From assembly GCF_042666435.1 (NCBI RefSeq), contig NZ_JBHTDC010000002.1, positions 186,001 through 250,000 of the forward strand: a stretch of 64,000 nucleotides of DNA. The letters are read 5' to 3'. Source of the DNA: Allosphingosinicella sp042666435. GTDB taxonomy: Bacteria; Pseudomonadota; Alphaproteobacteria; Sphingomonadales; Sphingomonadaceae. The notes beneath the pieces were generated by a model, which saw only the letters and a list, made by a program, of their open reading frames with translations, was not told where the DNA came from and did no database searches. Positions 43,325-52,266 of this stretch are shown piece by piece. Within the stretch, counting starts at the first letter, position 1. Each line of letters opens with the position of its first letter. A program made the position numbers and the translations under genes.

Positions 43325-43396
43325 GATCGGCTCCTCTTCGGCTGGGTTCCGATCCTACAACCTGCCGCGCCGGGTGCCGTTCCGAATTCCGCTCCT

Positions 43397-43615
43397 TCAG
43401 CCGCCGCCAACGAAGGTCACAATCTCGAAATCGTCGCCATCCTCGACCCGCACGTCGGTCAGCGTCGAGCGCGGCACGATCTCCATATTGCGTTCGACCG
43501 CGACCTTGGTCGGCTCCAGGCCGAGCTCCGCGGCGAGCTCGGCGATCGTCATGCCGGCCATCACCCGGCGGTGCCCGCCATTGACGCTGATCGATACCGT
43601 GCCGTCGTCGTGCAT
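43397..43615 (-). CDS. thiS: ThiS/MoaD-like sulfur carrier protein
   Basis: A 72-residue ubiquitin-like protein (SISVNGGHRRVMAGMTIAEL, VAVERNMEIVPRSTL) ending in VGGG, with the C-terminal Gly-Gly that carries the thiocarboxylate in thiazole synthesis. VAVERN and the ending favour ThiS over MoaD. ATG 43615 has AAAGG upstream. No thiG or thiE follows, so the partner genes are elsewhere. Divergent from aroQ with only 47 bp between starts. Confidence 0.85.
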   Translation of the reverse strand: MHDDGTVSISVNGGHRRVMAGMTIAELAAELGLEPTKVAVERNMEIVPRSTLTDVRVEDGDDFEIVTFVGGG

Positions 43616-43662
43616 ATGCTTGCCTTTGCCTAACCGAACCCATCGCCATATAGGATGCCGCC

Positions 43663-44103
43663 ATGGCGAAACCACCGACAGTCTATGTCCTCAACGGCCC
43701 CAACCTCAACCTGCTGGGCGTACGCGAGCCGGAAATATACGGCACGGACACGCTCGACGACATCGCCGGCGCGCTGGAAGACCGGGGCCGAGAACTGGGC
43801 CTCGGCATCGACATGCGCCAGTCAAACCATGAGGGGCATCTTATCGACTGGCTGCACGAAGCGCAGGCCGAAGGCGCCCGGGCGGTGATCCTAAACGCCG
43901 GCGCCTTCACCCATACTTCGGTGGCGCTGCACGATGCGGTGAAGGCGATTTCGGTGCCGGTGATCGAGGTTCACCTCTCCAATCCGCAGGCGCGCGAATC
44001 CTTCCGTCGCCGCAGCTTCGTCGCGCCGGTCGCCCAAGGAACAATCGCCGGCTTCGGGGCGCTGGGCTACCAGCTTGCTCTGGACGCCGCCGCCCGTCTC
44101 TGA
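43663..44103 (+). CDS. aroQ: type II 3-dehydroquinate dehydratase
   Basis: A 146-residue enzyme for the third shikimate-pathway step. Active-site features: LNGPNLNLLGVREPEIYG with the catalytic Tyr, QSNHEGHLIDWLHEA, ILNAGAFTHTSVALHDA and EVHLSNPQARESFR. It forms dodecamers. It heads the aroQ-accB-accC cluster typical of many Proteobacteria. Confidence 0.96.
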   Translation: MAKPPTVYVLNGPNLNLLGVREPEIYGTDTLDDIAGALEDRGRELGLGIDMRQSNHEGHLIDWLHEAQAEGARAVILNAGAFTHTSVALHDAVKAISVPVIEVHLSNPQARESFRRRSFVAPVAQGTIAGFGALGYQLALDAAARL

Positions 44104-44131
44104 CAGGACGCGCCGCAAACAGGGATAGAAT

Positions 44132-44617
44132 ATGATGACCGACAAGACCGAGGCCGAAGGGGCGATGCGGGTCGATACCGATCTGGTGCGCCGCCTCGCC
44201 GAGATGCTGAGCGAGAACGACCTGACCGAGATCGAGGTCGAGGATGGCGAGCGCAAGATCGTGGTCAAGCGCAAGATCAGCGCCGCCGCCGCGCCGATGA
44301 TGATGCAGGCCGCTCCGCCGATGGCCGCGCCGGCTGCGGCAGCCGCCGCGCCCGCCGCCGACGCGGCGTCGCCGGCCGCGCATCCCGGCGTCATCAAATC
44401 GCCGATGGTCGGCACCGTCTTCCTTGCCGGCGAGCCCGGCGCCAAGCCGTTCGTCACCGCCGGCCAGAAGGTCAATGCCGGCGATACCCTGCTCATCGTC
44501 GAGGCGATGAAGGTGATGAATCCGATCGTCGCGCCCAAAGCGGGAACCGTCAGCCAAATGCTCGTCCAGGACGCGCAGCCGGTCGAGTTCGATCAGCCGC
44601 TCGTCATCGTCGAGTAA
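44132..44617 (+). CDS. accB: acetyl-CoA carboxylase biotin carboxyl carrier protein
   Basis: A 161-residue BCCP: N-terminal dimerisation part, an Ala/Pro-rich linker (residues 50-90), and the biotinyl domain with the biotin-accepting lysine in VEAMKVMNPI. It carries carboxybiotin between AccC and AccAD for malonyl-CoA synthesis. Start ATG 44132 or 44135. Lies 28 bp after aroQ and 6 bp before accC. Confidence 0.96.
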   Translation: MMTDKTEAEGAMRVDTDLVRRLAEMLSENDLTEIEVEDGERKIVVKRKISAAAAPMMMQAAPPMAAPAAAAAAPAADAASPAAHPGVIKSPMVGTVFLAGEPGAKPFVTAGQKVNAGDTLLIVEAMKVMNPIVAPKAGTVSQMLVQDAQPVEFDQPLVIVE

Positions 44618-44623
44618 GCGGCG

Positions 44624-45973
44624 ATGGCCATCAAGAAGGTCCTGATCGCCAATCGCGGCGAGATCGCTTTGCGCATCCACCGCGCCTGCCACGAAATGGG
44701 CATCAAGACGGTCGCGGTCCATTCCACCGCCGACGCCGACGCGATGCATGTCCGCCTCGCCGACGAGGCCGTCTGCATCGGCCCGCCGCCGGCCGGCGAG
44801 AGCTACCTCAACGTCCCCAACATCATCTCGGCGGCCGAGATCAGTCACGCCGACGCGATCCACCCGGGCTACGGCTTCCTCAGCGAGAACGCCCGCTTCG
44901 CCGAGATCGTCGAGCTCCACAACATCATCTGGATCGGCCCCAAGCCCGAGCATATCCGCGTGATGGGCGACAAGGTCGAGGCCAAGCGCACCGCCGCTCG
45001 GCTCGGCCTGCCGCTGGTTCCGGGCTCCGACGGCCCGGTCGACGGGGTCGAGGAGGCCCGCGCGGTCGCGGCCGAGACCGGCTACCCCGTCCTCATCAAG
45101 GCCGCGTCGGGCGGCGGCGGGCGCGGCATGAAGGTGGTGCGATCGGAGGACGAGCTCGAAACGCAGATCAGCCAGGCACGCTCCGAAGCCAAGAACGCCT
45201 TCGGCGACGACACCGTCTACATGGAGAAATATCTCGGCGACCCGCGCCACATCGAGTTCCAGATTTTCGGCGATGGCGAGGGCAACGCCATTCACCTGGG
45301 CGAGCGCGACTGCTCGCTCCAGCGGCGTCATCAAAAGGTGCTGGAGGAAGCCCCCTCCCCCGTTATCACGCCCGAAGAGCGCGACCGTATGGGCGGCATC
45401 GTCGCCAAGGCCATGGCCGACATGGGCTATCGCGGCGCCGGCACGATCGAGTTCCTCTACGAAAATGGCGAATTCTACTTCATCGAGATGAACACCCGTC
45501 TCCAGGTCGAGCATCCGGTGACCGAGATGATCACCGGCATGGACCTGGTCCGCGAGCAGATCCGCATCGCCGAGGGCAATCCGCTCTCCTGCACCCAGGA
45601 TCAGGTGCGCTTTTCCGGCCATGCGATCGAATGCCGCATCAACGCCGAGGATCCGCGCACCTTCGCGCCTTCGCCCGGCACCGTCACCGGCTTTCACGCG
45701 CCGGGCGGCATGCACGTCCGCGTCGATAGCGGCCTGTATGTCGGCTACAAGGTGCCGCCTTATTACGATTCCATGATCGCCAAGCTGATCGTCTACGGCA
45801 AGACCCGCGAAGGCTGCATCATGCGCCTCCGCCGCGCGCTCGAAGAGTTCGTCATCGAGGGCATGAAGACGACCATCCCCCTCCACCAGAAATTGATCGA
45901 CGATCCCGAATTCCAATCGGGCGACTATACAATCAAATGGTTGGAGGACTGGCTGAGCCGCGACAGCGGGTAG
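44624..45973 (+). CDS. accC: acetyl-CoA carboxylase biotin carboxylase subunit
   Basis: A 449-residue ATP-grasp enzyme that carboxylates biotin on AccB. Motifs: KKVLIANRGEIALRIHRACH, KAASGGGGRGMKVV, ERDCSLQRRHQKVLEEAPSP, and FYFIEMNTRLQVEHPVTEMI. Ends KWLEDWLSRDSG. A second, degenerate copy of this tail lies about 40 bp downstream (46012-46047). Confidence 0.97.
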   Translation: MAIKKVLIANRGEIALRIHRACHEMGIKTVAVHSTADADAMHVRLADEAVCIGPPPAGESYLNVPNIISAAEISHADAIHPGYGFLSENARFAEIVELHNIIWIGPKPEHIRVMGDKVEAKRTAARLGLPLVPGSDGPVDGVEEARAVAAETGYPVLIKAASGGGGRGMKVVRSEDELETQISQARSEAKNAFGDDTVYMEKYLGDPRHIEFQIFGDGEGNAIHLGERDCSLQRRHQKVLEEAPSPVITPEERDRMGGIVAKAMADMGYRGAGTIEFLYENGEFYFIEMNTRLQVEHPVTEMITGMDLVREQIRIAEGNPLSCTQDQVRFSGHAIECRINAEDPRTFAPSPGTVTGFHAPGGMHVRVDSGLYVGYKVPPYYDSMIAKLIVYGKTREGCIMRLRRALEEFVIEGMKTTIPLHQKLIDDPEFQSGDYTIKWLEDWLSRDSG

Positions 45974-46006
45974 GGACGTCCGGGGGACGACCCTAAAGCC
46001 ATTCTT

Positions 46007-46047
46007 CCAACCATCTGGAGGAATGGTTGGCCCGCGACGGCGAATAG
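46007..46047 (+). pseudogene. degenerate duplicate of the accC 3' tail / hairpin
   Basis: Read from 46012, the DNA encodes HLEEWLARDGE and a TAG stop, closely matching the accC ending (KWLEDWLSRDSG stop). About 25 of 36 nucleotides agree and several differences are synonymous. The same stretch contains an 8-bp inverted pair (CCAACCAT/ATGGTTGG, 46007-46030) that could serve as a transcription-end hairpin. I read it as a remnant of a partial duplication or an alternative gene end; it has no start codon of its own. Confidence 0.5.
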
Positions 46048-46094
46048 GGCGGTTCACAGGACCGGTCCCGTCTAACCGTCGGATACGCAGCCGA

Positions 46095-46125
46095 CTGGCC
46101 GGAGACGCAATAGGCCCCCGGCCAG
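46095..46125. terminator. hairpin between accC and the large RTX gene
   Basis: CTGGCCGG and CCGGCCAG form a perfect 8-bp stem with a 15-nt loop, 13 bp beyond the stop of the convergent RTX gene. No T run; a terminator for either strand is likely but unproven. Confidence 0.45.
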
Positions 46126-46137
46126 CGCCGGCTTGCT

Positions 46138-49100
46138 TCAGCCCGTATAAGCGACGAAATCGAGCTCGGTGAGGACCGTGCCCGCCGCCACCCTGGCGAA
46201 CAGCACGGCCGCCCCGGCGCCGGAGCCGTCGGCATCGTAGAAGATTCTGCCCATCGCCTCGTCATAGACGATCCGGTCGTCGGCATCCTCGGCCCTCTTT
46301 CCCAGGTTGAAGGCATCGGCGCTGAGGACCCCGTCCGTGACGATGGCGGCGAAGATGTCTCTGTCCAACTGGATGCTGTCGTTGCCTGTGAAGCTCACGA
46401 TCCTGTCGACATTGCCCGCGCCGAGCGCCGCGTCGAAGAAGAATTTGTCGGAGCCGCCGCCGCCGCTCAGGCTATCGTTGCCGGCGCCGCCGAACAGCTC
46501 GTCATTGCCGCCGCCGCCCGTCAGCCGGTCGTTCGCGCCTCCGCCGTTCAGCACGTTGGCGCCAGCATTGCCGGTGAGGCTATTAGCGAGATCGTTTCCG
46601 GTCCCGCTCAACGCCGGGCCGGTCAGGATTAAATTCTCCACATGGGCCCCGAGCGTGAAGCTCGCCGTGCTGCGAACGACGTCCCGGCCGGCTCCGGCGG
46701 TCTCCACGACCACATCGCCGACATTGTCGACATAATAAGTGTCGTTACCGGCGGCGCCCACCATCTGGTCGGCGCCACCAAGGCCGTTGAGGACATTCGC
46801 GCCCGCATTGCCGCTCAGGACGTTGTCGAGACCGTTGCCGGTGCCGCGAAGCGCTCCGTCGGCCAGGGTCAGATTCTCGACATTGTTGCCGATCCTGAAA
46901 TTCACCGAGCTCGTGACCGTGTCGATGCCCACGTCGGCAGCCTCGATAACCCGGTCGAGGGCATGATCGACCTCGTAGCTGTCATTCCCCTCGCCGCCGT
47001 ACATCCGGTCGGCGCCGGTCCCGCCGATCAGACTGTCATTCCCCGTTCCGCCCTCCAGCCTGTCCGCGCCCGCGCCGCCGTCGAGCGCGTCGTGGCCGGC
47101 AAAGAGCGAGATGACGTCGGCGCCGGCGCCGGTGCTGATGATTTCATTGTAGGCGCGGGTCTCCGAGCCGTAGATGGTGAAATGCTCGACGCTGGCGAAC
47201 GTGACCTGCTCGGATCCCGTCCGTGAAACCACGGCTCCCCGGAGGCCGCCATCCTCGTCGGCTTCCATGGTCATCCTGAGGGCGCCATAAGCATTGCCAT
47301 TGGCGCGATAATCGACAACCAGCCGGTCGCTTCCCCGGCCTCCGTCAAAATCGTCGACGCCGCCGAAGAAGGTAGCAATATCGGAGCGCGCGCCGGTCGA
47401 GACCGTGTCGGCGTAGCTGCCGCTGCCGCTAACGATCCTGTCCGCGCCCGAACCGGTCTCGAGATCAAGGAAATATTCCAGATTGGTAAAGTCGCCGGCT
47501 ACCGACAGCGCGCCAGTGGAGAGATTCCACGAGATGGCCTCGGCCCGGTCGGAGAAGTCCTTGGCAATGCCGTCCACGCCGACACCGCCATCGACGCTGT
47601 CGACGCCGCGACCGACATCGATCCTGTCGTTGCTGATAAAGCTGGCGACGATATCGTCGCCGTCGCCGGTCACGATATTGTCGGCGAGGTTGGACCCGTT
47701 GCCGCCGCTGGTCCGGGTCATGATAGTGAAATGCTCGACTCCCGCGAATATCGCGTTGGCGGCGCTGGGATCGCCGTTGAAGGTCCCCGAGAAGCTGCCG
47801 CCGGCATCGCGGTTCAGGACCATGTTGGTGTTGCCGGTGAAGCTCGCATTCCTGTAATCCAGAATGAGCCGGTCGTCGCCGAGGCCGAGGTCGACGGTGT
47901 CGGTGCCGTTCATCAAGGTCAGCAGGTCGTCGCCGCCGCGCGTGTGGATGACCTCGTCGCCACGCCCGCTCGAATCGTTCGCCAGCGACGTGACGATCAC
48001 GTCGTTGCCGTTGGTGGCGCGCAGGTCGATGAACCAATCCAGGTTGGTGTAGCTGCCGGGGCCTGAATAGGTGTTGGCGGCAAGATCGATCTGAATGCCC
48101 GCGGCGGCTTCGCCAAAGTCCTTGGCGAGGCCGTCGGTGCCGACGCCGCCGTCGACGCTGTCCACTCCGCGCCCGACATCGATCCGGTCGTTGCTGATAT
48201 AGGTCGCGACAATATCGTTGCCGTCGCCGGTCACGATATTGTCGATGAGATTGGTGCCGTTGCCGCCGCTGATGTTGGTCAGGATGGTGAAGTGCTCGGC
48301 GCCGGTGAACGTCACGCGCGGCGCATCGCTATGGGTCCCGGCGTAGGACCCGGAATAGCTCCCGTCCGAGCTCCTTTCCAGAGTCATGCTGGCATCGCCG
48401 GTGAAGCTCGAAGTCTCGTAATCGATAATGAGACGATCGTCCCCGCCGCCGAGGTGAACGGTATCCGCGCCGTTCATCACAGTGACCGTGTCCCGGCCGC
48501 CGCGCGTGCGTATCAGGTCGTCGCCGAGGCCGGAGCTGTTATTGGCCTCCGTCGTCACCACGGTATCGCCGGCGTTACCGGTACGCAGGTCGATGAACCA
48601 TTCGAGGTTGGTATAGGCGCCATGCCCCGAATAGGTGTTCGCCAGCAGGTCGATCGCGATTGCCGCCGATCCGGTGCCGAACTCCTTGGAAAGGCCATCG
48701 ATTCCGGCGCCTCCGTCGACCCGATCGACGCCCCGGCCGACATTGATGATGTCGTTGCTGATGAACGTCGAGATCACGTCGTTGCCGTCACCGGTGACGA
48801 TATTGTCGACGAGGTTGGTGCCGTTGCCGCCGGAGACGGTGGTGGAGATGGTGAAATGCTCGACTCCGGAGAAGGTCGCGCCCGCCGCGTCGGCGAAGAC
48901 GCCCGTCAGGGTCCCGGAATAGCCGCCGCCCGCGTCGGGCGTGAGCGTCATCGTCGTGTCGCCGCTGAACGGGGCTCCGGTCCAGTCGAGGATCAGGCGA
49001 TCGTTGCCGGCGCCCATATGCGCGGTGTCTTTTCCGCTGAAGAACGTGACCTCGTCATTGCCCCCGCCGGTCGAAACCAGATCGTCGCGATTGATGCCGC

Positions 49101-49671
49101 CGCCGTCGCGCACGTTCATCGTGACAATCGTATCGGCGCCCGAGCCCGTGATCAGGTTCGTGAAGAATTCGACATTGGTGAAAGCGCCAGGACCGGCAAA
49201 GCTGTTCGCCGACAGATCCCAGACGATCGCCGTCTCACGATCCGAAAAGTCCTTGGCGATGCCGTCAATCCCCTTGCCGCCGTCGACATCGTCATCGCCC
49301 TTGCCGGAATCGATGAAATCCACGCCGGCAAAGGTCTTGATAACATCGTTGCCGAACCCGGTGCGGATAATGTCCTCGCTGCCGTGGTCGTAAACATTGC
49401 CGTCGGTCCAGGTATAGGTGTTGGCCGTCAGGATGGTGACGTTCTCGATATTCGTGATCGTCACGACTTCGGCGGGATTGCTGCTGGTGTTGAAATTCCG
49501 GTAGGTGGCGCTGAAGGTGCCGTCGACATTCTCCGTGAACTCGGTCACCACCTGCGGACCCGTTGCGTATCCGGAGCCGAAATCGGCCACCAGCCTGTCA
49601 TTGCCGTCGGCCCCGTCGAACGTCACGACATGCTGCGGCCCGAAGGTGTCGAAATGAAAAATTTCGTCCAT
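46138..49671 (-). CDS. large RTX-type calcium-binding protein with long tandem repeats
   Basis: A 1177-residue acidic protein with no signal peptide. The first about 820 residues consist of four to five copies of a repeat of about 183-188 residues, each containing EHFTI, NIVTGDGND, ISNDxIDVGRGVDxVDGG, YTNLEWFIDL and DDRLIxDY. Then come classical GGxGxDxLx nonapeptides (GGAGADRLEGGTGNDSLIGG) and a serralysin-type C-terminal secretion domain (GGGGSDKFFFDAALGAGNVD, ending LTELDFVAYTG). Expected to be exported by a type I system and to bind calcium outside; probably an adhesin or matrix protein. GGAG precedes ATG 49671. No enzyme domain and no transporter genes nearby. Confidence 0.85.
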   Translation of the reverse strand: MDEIFHFDTFGPQHVVTFDGADGNDRLVADFGSGYATGPQVVTEFTENVDGTFSATYRNFNTSSNPAEVVTITNIENVTILTANTYTWTDGNVYDHGSEDIIRTGFGNDVIKTFAGVDFIDSGKGDDDVDGGKGIDGIAKDFSDRETAIVWDLSANSFAGPGAFTNVEFFTNLITGSGADTIVTMNVRDGGGINRDDLVSTGGGNDEVTFFSGKDTAHMGAGNDRLILDWTGAPFSGDTTMTLTPDAGGGYSGTLTGVFADAAGATFSGVEHFTISTTVSGGNGTNLVDNIVTGDGNDVISTFISNDIINVGRGVDRVDGGAGIDGLSKEFGTGSAAIAIDLLANTYSGHGAYTNLEWFIDLRTGNAGDTVVTTEANNSSGLGDDLIRTRGGRDTVTVMNGADTVHLGGGDDRLIIDYETSSFTGDASMTLERSSDGSYSGSYAGTHSDAPRVTFTGAEHFTILTNISGGNGTNLIDNIVTGDGNDIVATYISNDRIDVGRGVDSVDGGVGTDGLAKDFGEAAAGIQIDLAANTYSGPGSYTNLDWFIDLRATNGNDVIVTSLANDSSGRGDEVIHTRGGDDLLTLMNGTDTVDLGLGDDRLILDYRNASFTGNTNMVLNRDAGGSFSGTFNGDPSAANAIFAGVEHFTIMTRTSGGNGSNLADNIVTGDGDDIVASFISNDRIDVGRGVDSVDGGVGVDGIAKDFSDRAEAISWNLSTGALSVAGDFTNLEYFLDLETGSGADRIVSGSGSYADTVSTGARSDIATFFGGVDDFDGGRGSDRLVVDYRANGNAYGALRMTMEADEDGGLRGAVVSRTGSEQVTFASVEHFTIYGSETRAYNEIISTGAGADVISLFAGHDALDGGAGADRLEGGTGNDSLIGGTGADRMYGGEGNDSYEVDHALDRVIEAADVGIDTVTSSVNFRIGNNVENLTLADGALRGTGNGLDNVLSGNAGANVLNGLGGADQMVGAAGNDTYYVDNVGDVVVETAGAGRDVVRSTASFTLGAHVENLILTGPALSGTGNDLANSLTGNAGANVLNGGGANDRLTGGGGNDELFGGAGNDSLSGGGGSDKFFFDAALGAGNVDRIVSFTGNDSIQLDRDIFAAIVTDGVLSADAFNLGKRAEDADDRIVYDEAMGRIFYDADGSGAGAAVLFARVAAGTVLTELDFVAYTG

Positions 49672-49872
49672 GTCCTGATCTCCCCTGGCGCTCGCGCGCA
49701 GCCCGTGGTCGGAGACGTCAGCCGCCTCTCAACAGAGTAAGCGGCGCCGCGAGCGATTCCGGATCAGCAACCGGCGAATTTTTTGAAGAAATCGGTTTCG
49801 ACAGCCCTTCCGAGGTCCCGCCGGCGATCCGCGCCTTGGGAGAGGCGGGAGGGAGAGCCACCGGCGCGCCGG

Positions 49873-52266
49873 TCAGATCTCCTCGCCCAAGCCAGCGCGG
49901 GGCGGGCCGTTCTCGCAGCTTTTGGCGAGATAATTCCTGAGGTCAGCGAGGCTGGTCTTGTGGAATTCGGACAGGTTGCCGCTCTTGTCGAGACGCCCAT
50001 AGATCGCCGCGGCCTCGCGCCAGGCGCCGCAGGCCTGGGCATAGTCGCCGCCATTGTAGAAATTGCCGCCGCGGGTGGTGATCGCGTCCGCCATGCTGCG
50101 CACCGCGCCCGGCGCGTCCTCGGCCAGCTCCACCAGCCGGCGGTGGGCGTCGATCACCTGATCGCTGACGGCGTAGCTTTCCCGGAAGCGGCCGAGATCG
50201 CCAAGCACCTGCGCCTGGACCTCGGAGGTGATCGCGAAGAGTTGCAGGCCACCGGCGTCGTTCCGGTCGCGGTCGCGGAGCTGGCGCGCAAAATCCACCG
50301 CCTCCTCGATCGACTGCCTGGCGAGTTCGTCGCGCTCGTCGGTGCGGTGGACGACGGCGCGGTACCACAAGGCGATGGCCAGCTTTCGGACCAGCGCCGG
50401 ATCATCGGGGTCGGCGCGCACCAATTGCCGGTTCAGCGCGACGGCCTGATCGAGCACGCGCCTGGCGTCGTCATGCTGGTCGAGATTGTGATGCGCCTCG
50501 CCGAGGAGCCGGAGGATGGCCGATCGCACCATCAATATCGGCTGCTGCGCCTGCATCGCCGGCGGGAGGCTGGCGATGAACGCCTCGCCGCGAAGGTGCG
50601 CCGCCCGGGCCTTGGTATAATCCTCGTCCCAGCCGTAGGTGTCGGCCTCGCCCTGGACCGCGGTCGCGTAGATGCGCGCCGTCTCGACGTTGCTCTCGGC
50701 GATGCCCGCGAGCATTTGCTGAGCCGCGATCGCCTGTTTCCGGGCGAGCGCTATCTCGTTATTATTGTAGAGATTGGCCGCCGCCTGCTCGAGAAGCAGC
50801 AAGGCCGTCGCCTGACGGACGCGCGGATCGTCCGGATAGCGTTGGCGCGGACCGCTGAGGATCGACTCGGCACGGGCGAGCAGGGCGTCGGCATTTTTAT
50901 ACTGGCCGAGCTGGCTCGCCTCGCCCCCGCCGAGCACCTTGGCGAGCCGGATGAAGCCGGTTGCGGCCTCGAGCCGGACATCGAGTGGAGCGTCCCCGTC
51001 GGCCGCCAGCGCTTCCAGATAGGCGAGGCCGGTCTTGGCCAGCGTCTCGCGCGCCGCGGTCGAGCCGGGAACCCGACTGACCTGATCGAACGCATCGAAC
51101 AGCATCGCCTTGGCGATCGACCGGGTTTCCTGAAACCGACCCTCCGCCTCCGCCCGGGCCTCCAGCGCCCGCGCATTCGACACCAATGCCGCCGTGAGCG
51201 CTCCGACCAGCATGAGCAGGGCCAGGCTCGCGGCGGCGACGCCGAGGCGGTGCCGGCCGATGAACTTGCGCGCGCCATAAAGCTTTCCGGCGTTGAAGGC
51301 GGCGACGGGGAAGCCGCGGTGCCAGGCGTTGACGTCGGCGCCCAGCGCTTCGGCGGTCGGATAGCGCGCGGCGGGATCCCGCGCCGTCGCCCGTTCGACG
51401 ATTGCCCGGAATTCCCGGTCTCCCGGACTGGCCGGGATCAGCCTTTCGAGCAGCTTGCCGAGCGAATAGGTGTCCGCCGCCGTCGTCACGTTGGTGCTGG
51501 TCATCCGCTCCGGCGCGGCGAAACCGGGCGTGAGGCTGAGGCCGCCGACCGAAGCCGATCCCCCATCGTCGCCCCTTCCGTCCTCGCCGTCGGCGATCTT
51601 GGCGATTCCGAAATCGATGAGCTTGGCGACCCCGTCGCGGGTGACGAGCACGTTGGAGGGTGTGAGGTCGCGATGGACGATGAGGTTGCGGTGCGCGAAT
51701 GCGACCGCGCCGCATATGTCCTCGAACAGGCGCCTGCGCTCGTCGCGGGAGGGCTGGCGTTCGTCGACCCATTGGAGGAGGGGCAGCCCGTCGACATATT
51801 CCATGATGATGTAAGGCGATCCCGCCTCGATCTCGCCCCCGTCATAGAGGCTGGCGATGTTGGGATGGGTCAGTCCGGCCAGCAGCTGCCGCTCGCGCTG
51901 GAACCGGTCGACCAGCGCCTCCGAGAGAAGACCCGGCTTGATGATCTTGATCGCGACCGCGTGGGCGAAATCTCCGGTCTCCCGCTCGCCGCGATAGATG
52001 GAGCCCATGCCGCCGCGGCCGATACGCTCGACGATGCGATAGGCGCCGATCCGTTCCGGCGCTTCCTCCTCGTCGAGCGAATCCACCGCCGCCCCCGTCC
52101 GCATCGCCGCCAGACGGTCGGCGTCGCGCAGGGCCTGGATGCGGCTCAGCAATTCGGGCCGTTCGGCCGCGACCCGCGCCAGCCAGGCGTCACGCTCCGG
52201 CTCTGGGATTTCGAGCAACTGCTCGAACAGCCCGATCGCCTCGCGCTCGAGGGTCGAGTCAGGCAT
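49873..52266 (-). CDS. membrane Ser/Thr protein kinase with helical repeat C-terminus
   Basis: A 797-residue kinase. Residues about 70-330 form a Hanks-type kinase: glycine loop IGRGGMGSIYRG, VAIK lysine Lys107, catalytic loop HRDLTPSN with Asp200, and DFGIAK. A single membrane helix (ASLALLMLVGALTAALV, about residue 350) is followed by a TPR-like helical periplasmic region to the end. Position 202 is Thr, where most kinases have Lys (HRDLKPxN). The gene start overlaps the ECF sigma gene by 8 bp; this sigma-kinase pairing is a known arrangement in which the kinase controls the sigma factor. Confidence 0.92.
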   Translation of the reverse strand: MPDSTLEREAIGLFEQLLEIPEPERDAWLARVAAERPELLSRIQALRDADRLAAMRTGAAVDSLDEEEAPERIGAYRIVERIGRGGMGSIYRGERETGDFAHAVAIKIIKPGLLSEALVDRFQRERQLLAGLTHPNIASLYDGGEIEAGSPYIIMEYVDGLPLLQWVDERQPSRDERRRLFEDICGAVAFAHRNLIVHRDLTPSNVLVTRDGVAKLIDFGIAKIADGEDGRGDDGGSASVGGLSLTPGFAAPERMTSTNVTTAADTYSLGKLLERLIPASPGDREFRAIVERATARDPAARYPTAEALGADVNAWHRGFPVAAFNAGKLYGARKFIGRHRLGVAAASLALLMLVGALTAALVSNARALEARAEAEGRFQETRSIAKAMLFDAFDQVSRVPGSTAARETLAKTGLAYLEALAADGDAPLDVRLEAATGFIRLAKVLGGGEASQLGQYKNADALLARAESILSGPRQRYPDDPRVRQATALLLLEQAAANLYNNNEIALARKQAIAAQQMLAGIAESNVETARIYATAVQGEADTYGWDEDYTKARAAHLRGEAFIASLPPAMQAQQPILMVRSAILRLLGEAHHNLDQHDDARRVLDQAVALNRQLVRADPDDPALVRKLAIALWYRAVVHRTDERDELARQSIEEAVDFARQLRDRDRNDAGGLQLFAITSEVQAQVLGDLGRFRESYAVSDQVIDAHRRLVELAEDAPGAVRSMADAITTRGGNFYNGGDYAQACGAWREAAAIYGRLDKSGNLSEFHKTSLADLRNYLAKSCENGPPRAGLGEEI

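Noticed and set aside
47184..48870. Regularly spaced repeats that could suggest a CRISPR or satellite
   Set aside because: The period is about 560 bp and in frame; the repeats are protein domains of the RTX gene.
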